Shown: in pieces, positions 43,810-55,514 of the stretch | Layout of the letters: every line of letters starts with the position of its first letter | Numbering within the stretch: the stretch's first letter is position 1 | DNA from: Planococcus chinensis | Lineage (GTDB): Bacteria; Bacillota; Bacilli; Bacillales_A; Planococcaceae | NCBI RefSeq assembly: GCF_020071995.1 | Contig: NZ_JABWTK010000012.1 | Span: 26,019 to 90,018, forward strand | DNA length: 64,000 nt | Direction: 5' to 3' | Program-made: the position numbers and the translations under genes | Notes under the pieces: model-generated | What the model was told of the DNA's origin: nothing | What the model saw: the letters and a program-made list of their open reading frames with translations, nothing else | Databases searched by the model: none

Positions 43810-44616
43810 ATGCCGATTATTTCGAAAATCACGAGAGGGAAAAGGAATCCGGAAAGATACAATATCTACCTGGAGGAAAAGTTTGCTTTTAGTGTCGATG
43901 AGGCGGTGCTGATCCGGTACCAACTCACAAAAGGAAAAGAACTCGACCAATGGACCATCGAAGAAATGAATTTTGAAGATGAGGTCCGAAAAGCTTACAA
44001 TAAAGCGCTCAATTATCTCGGCTTCCGCATGCGCAGCGAAGATGAAGTGCGCACCAAATTGAAAGAAAAAGAATTCGGCAATGCCGTCATCGACGAAGCC
44101 ATTAAAAAGCTCTATACCCATAAATTCTTGGACGATCAGGCCTTTTCGGAAGCGCTGCTCCGCACTCAAATAAATTCCGGCAAAAAGGGGCCCCGTGCCA
44201 TCCAGCAGGAAATGCAGAAAAAAGGGATTGATAAACAGATGCAAGAAGACGTATTGAATTCCTATTCAGAAGAAGAGCAGCTGGAAATTGCCAAAGAGCT
44301 GGCAGCTAAAATTGCTGCCAAGGAAAAGATGAAAACGCCAAGCCAAATCAAGCAAAAAATCAACGATTCCTTGATGAGAAAAGGATATTCCTATACCTTG
44401 GTAAAACTCGCCATTGAAGATTTAGATCTTGAAAAAGACGAAGACCAGTGGACGGATATCGTAAAAGAGCAAGGCGATAAACTGTGGAGAAAACACAGCA
44501 GCAAGCTGACCGGCTATGATTTGAAATCGAAAGTCAAACAAGGCTTGTACCAAAAAGGATTTCCGAGTGAAGTAATCAACGAATACATCGAACAGAAGGA
44601 GCAGGAAGATGACTGA
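43810..44616 (+). CDS. recX: Recombination regulator RecX
   Basis: This 268-aa helical-repeat protein modulates RecA filaments. Tandem three-helix repeats are visible: YLGFRMRSEDEVRTKLKEKE, later KGPRAIQQEMQKKGID, and a third near the C-terminus (LKSKVKQGLYQKGF). The extended length (~260-270) is the Bacillus form; E. coli RecX is much shorter. The ATG follows AGAGAGGTG and a TATAAT box is at 43780-43785. It overlaps the next gene by eight bases. Confidence 0.93.
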   Translation: MPIISKITRGKRNPERYNIYLEEKFAFSVDEAVLIRYQLTKGKELDQWTIEEMNFEDEVRKAYNKALNYLGFRMRSEDEVRTKLKEKEFGNAVIDEAIKKLYTHKFLDDQAFSEALLRTQINSGKKGPRAIQQEMQKKGIDKQMQEDVLNSYSEEEQLEIAKELAAKIAAKEKMKTPSQIKQKINDSLMRKGYSYTLVKLAIEDLDLEKDEDQWTDIVKEQGDKLWRKHSSKLTGYDLKSKVKQGLYQKGFPSEVINEYIEQKEQEDD

Positions 44617-44941
44617 AGAAAAGCGATACAGTGAAATGGATGAACATGAATTGCGCAATGAAATCGGACGATTGAAAGAAAAAGCGAGAAAAGCGGAACA
44701 ACTGGGCATGGTCAATGAATTTGCAGTATTGGAACGGAAAGCCATCATGGCTGCAGCTTATATGATGGATCCAAAAGACTTTAAAAAAGGCGAGGTTTAC
44801 CGCATCGAAGGCGACCCGAACGTTTTCTTTCAAATTGATTATTTAAAAGGCCGCTTTGCATGGGGATACCGCCTTGGAGGCGAAAAATATACAGAAGCGC
44901 TGCCGATTTCGATGCTGCGCCCGCTGAAGGAAGGGAAGTAA
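44609..44941 (+). CDS. yfhH: YfhH family protein (DUF1811)
   Basis: This 110-aa protein has a helical N-terminus (ELRNEIGRLKEKARKAEQLG) and a small beta domain (YRIEGDPNVFFQIDYLKGRF AWGYR read as two parts). It matches YfhH/DUF1811, of unknown function. It overlaps the recX end by eight bases and the yfhJ gene follows after four, so the three are translated together. In B. subtilis yfhI and sspK lie between yfhH and yfhJ; both are missing here. Confidence 0.9.
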   Translation: MTEEKRYSEMDEHELRNEIGRLKEKARKAEQLGMVNEFAVLERKAIMAAAYMMDPKDFKKGEVYRIEGDPNVFFQIDYLKGRFAWGYRLGGEKYTEALPISMLRPLKEGK

Positions 44942-44945
44942 CCGG

Positions 44946-45206
44946 ATGAATGAGATGATCGATCAATTGATTTTGGAATTACGCGAAAAAAACCCAAACT
45001 TGTCTGAAGAAAAAGCCCGTACCTGGATTGAACTATTGGTATCTGATTTCGAATCCTCCTATGCGAAAGCAGGATACGATTACCAAGGGACGGCCGTAGT
45101 GGAGAAAGTGATCCGCCAATGGATTGAAAGCTACGGAGACCGCATCCATGAATTCGCCGGAACGAATCCAAAATACGCGCATTTATTGAACGAACACCAG
45201 AACTAG
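44946..45206 (+). CDS. yfhJ: YfhJ family protein (WVELL)
   Basis: This is an 86-aa protein. The motif TWIELLVSDFESSYAKAGYDY is the family signature (WVELL in B. subtilis), followed by a short helical C-terminus. Function is unknown. It is the last gene of the recX-yfhH-yfhJ unit, with GGAAGTAACCGG upstream, and ends at a terminator. Confidence 0.88.
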   Translation: MNEMIDQLILELREKNPNLSEEKARTWIELLVSDFESSYAKAGYDYQGTAVVEKVIRQWIESYGDRIHEFAGTNPKYAHLLNEHQN

Positions 45207-45240
45207 AAAAACGCACACAAGGCTGTGTGCGTTTTCTCTT
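45207..45240. terminator. Terminator of the recX operon
   Basis: AAACGCACACA/TGTGTGCGTTT with an AGGC loop lies between convergent genes. Confidence 0.9.
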
Positions 45241-45279
45241 TGTTTATGAGATTGAATGACAGGCCATTATCACTTTTCG

Positions 45280-46260
45280 TTAGTTATGGCTGAAGTCGAG
45301 TTTTTTCCTTAACTTATCTTCGCTGAAGATCCAGCCGGTATAGGAGTTGACGACTTTGCATTGTTCGTTCAAGTGGGCAACGGCTACGAATGGATAGTAA
45401 TCGTTGCTTCGGTACCGCAGGTCGATCAAGCGGACTTCGTACAAATCGCCGTATTGGTTGATTTCCCATCTGTACAGAGGGGAGAAGGAAACAAAGGCGG
45501 ATAAGTTTTTGTCTTTCAGCGCTGCTTGAATCAGATTCGATTCGGGCAATGGTTTTTTTAGAAACTTATCGTAAATGTTGATGGAACGGCCGTATGCTCT
45601 TCCTACATAATGGTGGCGATCGGTATCCGCTGCAATCCGCCACTGGAAGAACCGCATCGTTGGAGCTACGATAATATTCGTGGTTCCGGGAATCGTGTTG
45701 CGGACCGCATGCTTCACTGCGTTCTGGACAGCGAAGCGGGCGACATAATAGAAAAACAGGAGTCCGTATAAAATCAGCATCGTCCATACCGGATTTGAGC
45801 CGAATGCCCAAAACATCAAAGCAATCAAATGGGCACCAAAGATGATTGGGTCAAAGGTATTGATGACGCCAAGCGCTACCCAGCGGTTTGAAAACGGCCG
45901 GAGCGCCTGTGTTCCATACGAATTGAAAATGTCTACGAAAACATGCAAAAAGACAGCTAAAAAAGTCCATAGCCATAAATGGAGTGAATTCGCTTCCGGC
46001 AAGATAAACAGCAACGCTGCTGTAATTAATAGAGGCCATAAAATTACCGCCGGAATGGAATGGGTTGCCCCTCGATGATGGCGGATATAAACGGCATTAT
46101 TTCTTAATTTAAGAATGGTATCGATATCAGGAGCCTGGGAACCGATAATGACGCCTGCAAAAACAGCTGTCATTGTCGCTGGTTGGCTGGCAACAACGGG
46201 ATCTGCCATTGCAAGGCCGCCTAGTGCGATGCCCATGACGACATGAGTGCCTGTATCCAT
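45280..46260 (-). CDS. yfhP: YfhP-type membrane-bound metal-dependent hydrolase
   Basis: This 326-aa protein is of the YbcI/DUF457 group. Conserved metal-type residues are in MDTGTHVVMGIALGG, SQAPDIDTILKL and RHHRGATHSIP, placed between four or five N-terminal helices; the C-terminal ~130 residues are soluble. In B. subtilis YfhP (YfhQ neighbour) is divergent from mutY, as here. Reaction unknown. ATG at 46260 follows AGAGGGTG; the GTG two codons upstream lies within that site. Confidence 0.88.
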   Translation of the reverse strand: MDTGTHVVMGIALGGLAMADPVVASQPATMTAVFAGVIIGSQAPDIDTILKLRNNAVYIRHHRGATHSIPAVILWPLLITAALLFILPEANSLHLWLWTFLAVFLHVFVDIFNSYGTQALRPFSNRWVALGVINTFDPIIFGAHLIALMFWAFGSNPVWTMLILYGLLFFYYVARFAVQNAVKHAVRNTIPGTTNIIVAPTMRFFQWRIAADTDRHHYVGRAYGRSINIYDKFLKKPLPESNLIQAALKDKNLSAFVSFSPLYRWEINQYGDLYEVRLIDLRYRSNDYYPFVAVAHLNEQCKVVNSYTGWIFSEDKLRKKLDFSHN

Positions 46261-46384
46261 TGCCACACCCTCTTTCTTCTTGGATGTTGGTCTGTCTTTT
46301 GCCTTACTAAAAAATGCTTATAGCTAATATATACCCCGTATGCCTACGGGATAATCTACTTGATCGGAGGCAGTCCAAATAGAA

Positions 46385-48192
<1,808 letters not shown>

Positions 48193-48293
48193 AATCCATT
48201 TGTTGTCTTTTCGCTGTATGTTTTCAGAATTGATTGATATAATCATGAAGACGGATAAATTATATACGGCTTAGACGAAAAGGTGGGATGGAC

Positions 48294-48839
48294 ATGGCGA
48301 TACCCGTGGAGGGAGAGACAATACAAATCCACAGTTACAAACACAACGGCCGAATCCACCGTGTCTGGCAGGAAACAACGGTATTGAAGGGCACAAATAA
48401 CATAGTCATCGGTGCAAACGAACGGACAATGGTGACGGAATCGGATGGCAGGACTTGGATTACGCGCGAGCCGTCCATCTGCTACTTCCATGCAGAACAT
48501 TGGTTTAATATCATTTGCATGCTGCGTGACGATGGAGTTTATTATTATTGCAATGTAAGCTCTCCATTTGTGTATAACAATGGATCATTAAAGTACATCG
48601 ATTATGACTTGGATGTTAAGGTGTTTCCGGATATGTCGTATACCTTGTTGGACGAAGACGAATATGAAGATCATAAACGGCAGATGGGTTATCCGGAAGT
48701 GATCGATCAAATTTTGCACCGAAATGTGGATAAATTGATTGGCTGGATTAAACAGCGAAGAGGACCCTTTGCTCCGGACTTCATAGAAGTGTGGACCAGC
48801 CGGTACGAATTTCATAGACAGTACCGGCTTACGGAATAA
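48294..48839 (+). CDS. ygaC: DUF402 nucleoside phosphatase family protein YgaC
   Basis: This 181-aa protein begins [19 protein letters not shown] and contains [18 protein letters not shown] and [15 protein letters not shown], the DUF402 core whose acidic residues hold metal. Staphylococcal homologues hydrolyse nucleoside tri- and diphosphates, so this is a likely nucleotide phosphatase. I chose ATG at 48294, seven bases after AAAGGTGG; ATG at 48288 is too close to that site. A terminator follows. Confidence 0.9.
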   Translation: MAIPVEGETIQIHSYKHNGRIHRVWQETTVLKGTNNIVIGANERTMVTESDGRTWITREPSICYFHAEHWFNIICMLRDDGVYYYCNVSSPFVYNNGSLKYIDYDLDVKVFPDMSYTLLDEDEYEDHKRQMGYPEVIDQILHRNVDKLIGWIKQRRGPFAPDFIEVWTSRYEFHRQYRLTE

Positions 48840-48841
48840 GA

Positions 48842-48870
48842 GAAACCTGTTGCTTGCCAACAGGTTTTTC
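48842..48870 (+). terminator. Terminator after ygaC
   Basis: The stem AAACCTGTTG/CAACAGGTTT with a CTTGC loop is followed by T. Confidence 0.9.
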
Positions 48871-48896
48871 GTTTTGAAGAGATTGGAGTGAACGCT

Positions 48897-50642
48897 TTGA
48901 GCACGATGCAGCGCTATATGAAGTTTGTAAAACCATACTATTGGCAGATTGCCCTAACAATCGTTATCGGGATCTTTAAATTTGCGATACCGCTTTTTAT
49001 CCCATTGCTGATCAAAATCGTCATTGACGATATTATTGGGGCCGATGGCTTATCAAGCGATGAAAAATTGAACCAGCTCTACTTATGGCTTGGCGGAACC
49101 GCCATCCTGTTTTTTATTTTGCGGCCGCCGATCGAGTATTACCGGCAGTATTATGCGCAATACGTCAGCAACAAAATCCTGTATGATATCCGCCAGAACC
49201 TTTACGGCCATCTGCAGAAACTGAGTCTCCGCTATTATGCCAACACGCGGGCAGGGGAAATTATTTCCCGCGTCATCAATGACGTTGAACAGACCAAGAA
49301 CTTTGTCATGATCGGGTTGATGAATTTATGGCTCGATCTCGCGACTATCCTGATTGCGATCGGCATCATGCTGACGATGGATGTGCCGTTGACCATCGTA
49401 GCGCTATTGGCATTTCCGTTCTATGCATTCAGCGTCAAGTTCTTCTTCGGGCGATTGCGCGATCTGACGCGCAACCGCTCACAGGCACTCGCCAATGTGC
49501 AAAGTTATTTGCACGAACGCGTTCAAGGAATGAGCATTATCAAAAGTTTTGCGCTGGAAAAGCATGAGCAGAAAATATTCGACGCAACAAATGACGAATT
49601 CCTTGATAAAGCGATCGACCATACGAAATGGAATGCGAAAGCTTTTGCTGTCGTCAACACGATTACAGACATCGCGCCGCTTCTGGTCATCGCCTATGCT
49701 GGCTATCAGGTCATTCAAGGCAATTTGACGCTGGGTACAATGGTTGCGTTTATCGCCTATATTGAACGTTTGTACAATCCGCTCCGCCGGCTTGTCAACT
49801 CGTCCACAACGTTGACGCAGTCGTTTGCTTCCATGGACCGCGTATTTGAACTGATTGATGAAGACTATGATGTCACTGATAAAAATGGCGCGAAAGATTT
49901 AAAAGTAGTGGATGGCAAACTGGAATTCCGGAATGTTTCGTTTCACTATAACGACGGCGGCTCAGAAGTGCTGTCGGATTTGAACTTCACTGTTAAGCCG
50001 GGAGAAACGGTCGCGTTTGTCGGCATGAGCGGAGGAGGGAAATCGACCATTGTGTCGCTGATTCCGCGATTTTACGATGTAACAGGCGGCGGCATCTATA
50101 TGGATGACCATAATCTGAAAGATGTCTCGATCCATACGCTGCGCGACCAGATTGGCCTTGTGCTGCAGGACTCCATTTTGTTCAGTGATTCGGTGAAATC
50201 GAATATCCTGATGGGGAAACCGGGTGCAAGTGACGCCGAAGTTGAGGCTGCTGCGAAAGCCGCAAACGCCCATGACTTTATCGAAATGCTGCCCGACGGC
50301 TACGACACCAAAGTAGGAGAACGCGGTGTGAAACTGTCCGGCGGGCAAAAGCAGCGGATCGCCATTGCCCGAGTGTTCTTGAAAAACCCGCCGATTCTTA
50401 TTTTGGACGAAGCAACGTCAGCGCTTGATCTCGAAAGTGAAGCTTTAATCCAGGATTCACTGGAGCGCTTGGCACATGACCGGACAACGCTCATTGTTGC
50501 CCATCGCTTGTCGACGATTACTCATGCAGATCAAATATTGGTCATCGACCATGGACGCCTCGCCGAAAAAGGGACGCATGATGAACTGATGAAATTGCAA
50601 GGAACCTATTACAATCTTTTCCAAGTTCAACATTTTAACTAA
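48897..50642 (+). CDS. ygaD: ABC exporter half-transporter YgaD
   Basis: This 581-aa protein fuses a six-helix exporter domain (residues 1-~320) to an ATPase domain. Walker A is GMSGGGKST, the signature LSGGQKQR, Walker B ILILDEAT, and the H-loop AHRLST. The half-transporter would act as a homodimer and resembles multidrug/lipid exporters such as BmrA and Sav1866. I chose TTG at 48897, eight bases after GGAG, over GTG at 48888 which overlaps it. A terminator follows. Confidence 0.93.
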   Translation: MSTMQRYMKFVKPYYWQIALTIVIGIFKFAIPLFIPLLIKIVIDDIIGADGLSSDEKLNQLYLWLGGTAILFFILRPPIEYYRQYYAQYVSNKILYDIRQNLYGHLQKLSLRYYANTRAGEIISRVINDVEQTKNFVMIGLMNLWLDLATILIAIGIMLTMDVPLTIVALLAFPFYAFSVKFFFGRLRDLTRNRSQALANVQSYLHERVQGMSIIKSFALEKHEQKIFDATNDEFLDKAIDHTKWNAKAFAVVNTITDIAPLLVIAYAGYQVIQGNLTLGTMVAFIAYIERLYNPLRRLVNSSTTLTQSFASMDRVFELIDEDYDVTDKNGAKDLKVVDGKLEFRNVSFHYNDGGSEVLSDLNFTVKPGETVAFVGMSGGGKSTIVSLIPRFYDVTGGGIYMDDHNLKDVSIHTLRDQIGLVLQDSILFSDSVKSNILMGKPGASDAEVEAAAKAANAHDFIEMLPDGYDTKVGERGVKLSGGQKQRIAIARVFLKNPPILILDEATSALDLESEALIQDSLERLAHDRTTLIVAHRLSTITHADQILVIDHGRLAEKGTHDELMKLQGTYYNLFQVQHFN

Positions 50643-50652
50643 TAGTGCTTAA

Positions 50653-50682
50653 GACCCTCGAAAATTCGAGGGTCTTTTTTTA
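50653..50682 (+). terminator. Terminator after ygaD
   Basis: GACCCTCGAA/TTCGAGGGTC with a two-base spacer is followed by seven T. Confidence 0.92.
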
Positions 50683-50710
50683 GCCCAAAAAATGATTTCT
50701 GAAAAAACTA

Positions 50711-50738
50711 TTGAAATAATACTAATCTTACGTATAAT
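50711..50738 (+). promoter_or_regulatory. Promoter of the dipeptide ABC operon
   Basis: -35 TTGAAA (50711-50716) and a perfect -10 TATAAT (50733-50738) are separated by 16 bp, 42 bases before the first gene. Confidence 0.75.
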
Positions 50739-50779
50739 ATAAACACATAGAATTTTCTGAAATAAAAAGGGGTGCCGAA

Positions 50780-51799
50780 ATGGAAAACCGAAAAACGATA
50801 TTGGACGTAAAGGGTTTAAAGACATCCTTTTTCACCGATGACGGCGAAATTCCAGCAGTAGACAATATAGACTTTCATATTAGGGAAGGAGAAGTACTCG
50901 GAATTGTGGGTGAATCAGGCTGTGGAAAAAGCGTTACATCCTTATCGGTGATGGGGCTGGTTCCAAGCCCTCCTGGTAAAATCACAGAAGGCGAAATTTT
51001 ATTTCAAGATAAGGATTTAACAAAATTATCCGAAAAACAAATGCGTGCCATTCGTGGCAATGATATAGCAATGATTTTCCAGGAACCCATGACTTCTTTA
51101 AATCCGTTGTTCACAATCGGCGACCAATTGAAAGAAGCGGTAAAGATCCACAAAAAAGACTGGTCGAAAAAACAGATTCAGGAACGCGCTATCGAAATGA
51201 TGAAATTGGTCGGCTTGCCCCGGGCAGAAGGATTGATGAAAGATTATCCGCACCAGTTATCTGGCGGGATGCGCCAGCGGGTCATGATTGCGATGGCTTT
51301 GCTTTGCGATCCGAAAGTGCTCATCGCAGACGAACCGACAACGGCACTCGATGTAACCATCCAAGCGCAAATCTTGAAGCTGATTAAGAATCTGAATGAG
51401 CGGCTAAACACAGCTGTATTGTTAATAACACATGATTTAGGCGTCGTAGCAGAAACCTGCGAACGCGTTATTGTCATGTATGCAGGAAAAGTGGTAGAGG
51501 AAGGTCCGGTCCATAAAATCTTCAAAGACCCTCAGCATCCGTATACAAGAGGGCTTCTTGAATCTGTTCCGGATATGCGTTTTAAGAAGGAACGCTTGTA
51601 TTCCATTCCGGGCAATGTGCCGAAGCCAGGGACGATCCGGACAGGCTGCCGATTTGCCGCACGCTGTGAATTCGCCTTTGACCGCTGCATCGTGGAAAAT
51701 CCGGAGTTGTACCGGACGGAAGAAGACCACCAAACCCGCTGCTTCCTATTTGATCCGAAGGAGGTACAGGCACATGACAGAACCGTTGTTAAAAGTTGA
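50780..51799 (+). CDS. Dipeptide/oligopeptide ABC transporter ATPase, DppD/AppD-like
   Basis: This 339-aa ATPase is one of the pair energising a peptide importer. Walker A is GESGCGKS (near 45), the signature LSGGMRQR, Walker [13 protein letters not shown], and the C-terminal peptide-transporter extension has the cysteine-bearing [17 protein letters not shown], which in known homologues holds a [4Fe-4S] cluster. The gene order ATPase-ATPase-binding protein-permease-permease equals the B. subtilis app operon. It overlaps the second ATPase by 26 bases. Confidence 0.93.
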   Translation: MENRKTILDVKGLKTSFFTDDGEIPAVDNIDFHIREGEVLGIVGESGCGKSVTSLSVMGLVPSPPGKITEGEILFQDKDLTKLSEKQMRAIRGNDIAMIFQEPMTSLNPLFTIGDQLKEAVKIHKKDWSKKQIQERAIEMMKLVGLPRAEGLMKDYPHQLSGGMRQRVMIAMALLCDPKVLIADEPTTALDVTIQAQILKLIKNLNERLNTAVLLITHDLGVVAETCERVIVMYAGKVVEEGPVHKIFKDPQHPYTRGLLESVPDMRFKKERLYSIPGNVPKPGTIRTGCRFAARCEFAFDRCIVENPELYRTEEDHQTRCFLFDPKEVQAHDRTVVKS

Positions 51800-52757
51800 A
51801 GGGCTAAAAAAGTATTTTCCAATTAAGTCCGGAATTCTTGGGCAAGTAAAAAACCACGTAAAAGCTGTAGACGACGTATCGTTTACAGTAAACGAAGGAG
51901 AAACGCTCGGGATTGTAGGGGAATCAGGCTGTGGAAAATCCACGACCGGCCGTATGCTCATGCGTTTGCTGGAGCCGACAGAAGGAAAAGTGATTTTCGA
52001 TGGCCAGGAATTGACAGCGCTTTCGACCAGCGAGATGCGCAAAGTGCGCCGGGATATCCAGATGGTTTTCCAGGATCCTTATGCATCGTTGAACCCGCGC
52101 CATACGATTGAGAAAATCCTGATGGAACCGTTGAACGTACATAACCTCGGAGATCCAAAGGAACGAAAGAAAAAAGTCTATGAGTTTCTTGAGATTGTCG
52201 GATTAAGCAGTTATCATGCCAAACGCTATCCGCACCAGTTCAGCGGCGGACAGCGGCAGCGCATCGGGATTGCCCGCGCCTTGATGACCAACCCGAAACT
52301 GATTATTGCAGATGAGCCGGTTTCCGCTCTTGATGTATCGATTCAGGCACAGGTTTTAAACTTGATGCAGGATCTGCAAAAAGAACTGAAGCTTACTTAT
52401 ATATTCATTGCGCATGACCTTGGTGTGGTCCGCCATATCAGTGACCGGGTGGGAGTTATGTACCTGGGCCAGATGGCAGAACTTGCCGACAGCGAATCGC
52501 TGTACGAAAAACCGCTGCATCCTTATACGCAAGCCCTGTTGTCGGCAGTGCCGGTTCCGGACCCGGATTTTCTTCGGGAAGAAGTGGTGATCAAAGGAGA
52601 CGTGCCAAGCCCGGCGAATCCTCCGAGCGGCTGCCGATTCCATACCCGCTGTCCATTTAAGATGGATATTTGTGAAACAACAGTACCAATCTTTGCGGAA
52701 GTTGAAAAAGGTCATTCTGTAGCCTGCCATCTTTACGAAGAATCCAGGCCGCAATGA
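51774..52757 (+). CDS. Dipeptide/oligopeptide ABC transporter ATPase, DppF/AppF-like
   Basis: This 327-aa ATPase, the second of the pair, starts [17 protein letters not shown]. Walker [10 protein letters not shown], signature FSGGQRQR, Walker B LIIADEPVSALD and the C-terminal extension PSGCRFHTRCPFKMDIC are intact. ATG at 51774 follows AAGGAGGT inside the preceding gene; the frame is open further upstream but that is shadow coding of the first ATPase. The next gene's start lies 29 bases on. Confidence 0.93.
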   Translation: MTEPLLKVEGLKKYFPIKSGILGQVKNHVKAVDDVSFTVNEGETLGIVGESGCGKSTTGRMLMRLLEPTEGKVIFDGQELTALSTSEMRKVRRDIQMVFQDPYASLNPRHTIEKILMEPLNVHNLGDPKERKKKVYEFLEIVGLSSYHAKRYPHQFSGGQRQRIGIARALMTNPKLIIADEPVSALDVSIQAQVLNLMQDLQKELKLTYIFIAHDLGVVRHISDRVGVMYLGQMAELADSESLYEKPLHPYTQALLSAVPVPDPDFLREEVVIKGDVPSPANPPSGCRFHTRCPFKMDICETTVPIFAEVEKGHSVACHLYEESRPQ

Positions 52758-52786
52758 TAATAAATAACAAAAATGGAGGGGTCAAT

Positions 52787-54409
52787 TTGAGAAAGAAAAA
52801 GCTCGTATCACTGGCTTTTCTGATGCTTTTATTGCTTGCGACAGCGCTTTACGGCTGTAGTTCCGATAATGCGTCAGATAACACAGAAGGGGACAGCGGG
52901 GACAGCGGAGATTCCGGCGAACCGAAAGTATTGATCTTTGGCCGTGGCGGAGACTCAGTTTCACTTGATCCGATTGCCGTAACGGACGGGGAATCCTACA
53001 AAGTCACAAAGAACATTTTCGATACATTAGTGAATTTCGGCGAACAGGATACAGAAATCCATCCTGGGCTTGCTTCTGAATGGACGGCTGCTGAAGATGG
53101 GTTGACGTACACATTCACATTGGAAGAAGGCGTGAAATTCCACGACGGCACAGACTTTAACGCTGAAGCGGTTGTAGCGAACTTTGAACGCTGGGCTGCA
53201 GGAAATGCAGACCAATTCCCATACTACGGTTCCATGTTTGGCGGCTTCGGCGATGAAGAAGGCCATGTCATTGATTCTGTCACTGCAACTGGCGACTACG
53301 AAGTTGAGTTTAAATTGAAACGCCCGCAAGCGCCGTTCCTGAAAAACTTGGCAATGAGTTCTTTTGGAATTGCATCTCCAACTGCATTTGAAGCGGCTGG
53401 CGATAAATTCGGCGACGCACCGGTTGGTACAGGTCCATTCAAATTTGTGGAATGGAAACGCAACGATTCAATCACAATCGAGAAAAATGCGGATTACTGG
53501 GTGGAAGGCGAACCGAAATTGGACCAAGTCGTATTCCGTTCGATTCCTGATAACTCTGCCCGCTTGAATGCATTATTGTCTGGCGAAATCGATTTGGCAG
53601 ACGGCATCACACCTTCTGATGGTGCTACTGTCGAAGGCGATGCAAATCTACAATTGTTCGAACGTCCATCGATGAACGTTGGCTACCTGGGGTTAACGAC
53701 AACACGTGAACCATTTGACGATCCGAAAGTCCGTCAGGCGATGAACCATGCAATCGATAAGCAAGCGATTGTCGATGCATTCTTCGAAGGCCGCGGCGAA
53801 ATCGCGAAAAACCCAATGCCGCCGGTAATCAGCGGCTATAACGACAGCATTGAAGATTATGATTACAACCCTGAAAAAGCGAAGGAATTGCTGGCTGAAG
53901 CTGGACTTCCAGACGGCTTTGAAATGGAACTTTACGCAATGCCGGTTCCACGTCCTTATATGCCGGACGGCCAAAAAGTGGCTGAAGCCATCCAGAAAAA
54001 CTTGGCAGATGTTGGCGTAACAGCAAATATCGTTTCTTTTGAATGGGCAACTTATCTTGAAAAAGCTGCAAACGGGGAAGCGGATGCTTTCTTGCTTGGT
54101 TGGACGGGAGATAACGGCGATGCCGACAACTTCCTGTATGTATTGCTTGACCAGGACAACATCGGTTCAAACAACTACACATACTACGAAAACCAGGAAT
54201 TGCATGATATCTTGATCGAGGCTCAAACAGAAGTAGACGAAGACAAGCGAAATGAATTGTACGGCAAAGCGCAAGAAATTATTCACGAAGACGCCCCTTG
54301 GGTACCGCTGGCTCACTCAACTCCGCTTCTAGCAGGCGGCAAGAATGTAGTGAACTTCAAAGCGCATCCAACCGGTTCTGACAAATTGTCTACTGTAGAT
54401 TTGGAGTAG
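52787..54409 (+). CDS. Peptide-binding lipoprotein, DppA-like
   Basis: This 540-aa solute-binding protein is anchored by a lipobox (LYGC, lipidated Cys about residue 24) after a Lys-rich signal peptide. Mature protein opens with an acidic linker of GDS repeats. The fold is the large cluster-C type; GTGPFKFVEW, RQAMNHAIDKQAIVDAFFEG and the late GWTGDNGDADNFL resemble E. coli DppA, pointing to dipeptides rather than long peptides. TTG at 52787 follows GGAGGGG. A hairpin after this gene probably keeps it more abundant than the permeases. Confidence 0.92.
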   Translation: MRKKKLVSLAFLMLLLLATALYGCSSDNASDNTEGDSGDSGDSGEPKVLIFGRGGDSVSLDPIAVTDGESYKVTKNIFDTLVNFGEQDTEIHPGLASEWTAAEDGLTYTFTLEEGVKFHDGTDFNAEAVVANFERWAAGNADQFPYYGSMFGGFGDEEGHVIDSVTATGDYEVEFKLKRPQAPFLKNLAMSSFGIASPTAFEAAGDKFGDAPVGTGPFKFVEWKRNDSITIEKNADYWVEGEPKLDQVVFRSIPDNSARLNALLSGEIDLADGITPSDGATVEGDANLQLFERPSMNVGYLGLTTTREPFDDPKVRQAMNHAIDKQAIVDAFFEGRGEIAKNPMPPVISGYNDSIEDYDYNPEKAKELLAEAGLPDGFEMELYAMPVPRPYMPDGQKVAEAIQKNLADVGVTANIVSFEWATYLEKAANGEADAFLLGWTGDNGDADNFLYVLLDQDNIGSNNYTYYENQELHDILIEAQTEVDEDKRNELYGKAQEIIHEDAPWVPLAHSTPLLAGGKNVVNFKAHPTGSDKLSTVDLE

Positions 54410-54417
54410 GAATGTTG

Positions 54418-54450
54418 AGAGGAGAGGTCATCTTGATTTCTCCTCTTTTT
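54418..54450 (+). terminator. Intra-operon terminator/attenuator after the binding protein
   Basis: AGAGGAGA/TCTCCTCT with a 13-base loop and a T run lies between the binding-protein and permease genes. Partial read-through would set the usual excess of binding protein over membrane subunits. Confidence 0.75.
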
Positions 54451-54492
54451 TCTTAATTTTATACATATGCAAGGGATGGAGAGGTGGAGAAC

Positions 54493-55497
54493 ATGCTTCA
54501 CTATATCGGACGGCGAATTATGCAATTGATTCCGGTTTTGCTCGGCATGACGTTTATCGTATTTTTGATTATCCGGGCGATACCAGGGGATCCTGCACAA
54601 GTTATTCTTGGCCAGCAAGCATCCGAAGAAGCAATAAAGGCGCTGCGGACAACTTTAGGGTTGGATAATCCTTGGTATATTCAATATTTTGATTACCTGA
54701 AAGGCTTATTGACGGGGGATTTGGGAGAATCTCTTCGTACCCGTACACCTGTGGTGGACGAAGTTTGGCCGTATTTAGCGGCTACGATTGAATTATCGGT
54801 ATTTGCAATTATTATTGCTGTGATTATCGGCATCAATGCCGGTATCATTTCTGCTTGGTTCCAGAATTCCTGGTTTGATTATTTAGCCATGATCATCGCT
54901 TTGATCGGGGTGTCGATGCCGATCTTTTGGCTGGGCTTGATGAATCAATGGATTTTCTCGATTGAACTCGGCGTCTTGCCGACGACCGGCCGGGAGAACG
55001 TGCGGGATCCGGTAGATGTCATCACGAATTTTTATGTAATCGATACACTGATTACCGGACAGTTTGATCAGCTGTCGACTGTATTAAAGCATTTGATCTT
55101 GCCGGGAACGGCGCTTGCCACGATTCCAATGGCGATCATTGCCAGAATGACACGCTCCAGCATGCTTGAAGTGATGCGTTCGGATTATGTGCGTACTGCC
55201 CGTGCAAAAGGTTTGAAAATGTTTTGGGTTGTTTACAAACATGCATTGAAAAATGCCATTATCCCGGTTTTGACAATCATCGGCCTTCAGATGGGCTTGC
55301 TGCTCGGCGGGGCCATTTTGACAGAAACCATTTTTGGCTGGCCTGGAATTGGCCGTTATATTTATGAAGCGATCGGCTTCCGTGATTACCCGGTAATCCA
55401 GTCGGGGATTCTCATCGTTGCGTTTATCTTCGTCATGATCAACCTTTTTGTCGATTTGCTATACGGCTTGGTTGATCCTCGCATCAAATATGATTAG
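54493..55497 (+). CDS. Peptide ABC transporter permease, DppB-like
   Basis: This 334-aa membrane subunit has six helices. The opening LHYIGRRIMQLIPVLLGMTFIVF and FLIIRAIPGDPA are typical of the DppB/AppB class, and the EAA loop that contacts the ATPase is YVRTARAKGLKMFWVVYKHALKN (two parts, near residue 235-257). ATG at 54493 follows AGAGGTGG; the GTG at 54484 is within the site. It pairs with the next gene to form the channel. Confidence 0.93.
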   Translation: MLHYIGRRIMQLIPVLLGMTFIVFLIIRAIPGDPAQVILGQQASEEAIKALRTTLGLDNPWYIQYFDYLKGLLTGDLGESLRTRTPVVDEVWPYLAATIELSVFAIIIAVIIGINAGIISAWFQNSWFDYLAMIIALIGVSMPIFWLGLMNQWIFSIELGVLPTTGRENVRDPVDVITNFYVIDTLITGQFDQLSTVLKHLILPGTALATIPMAIIARMTRSSMLEVMRSDYVRTARAKGLKMFWVVYKHALKNAIIPVLTIIGLQMGLLLGGAILTETIFGWPGIGRYIYEAIGFRDYPVIQSGILIVAFIFVMINLFVDLLYGLVDPRIKYD

Positions 55498-55514
55498 AAA
55501 GGGGGAGGAACACA

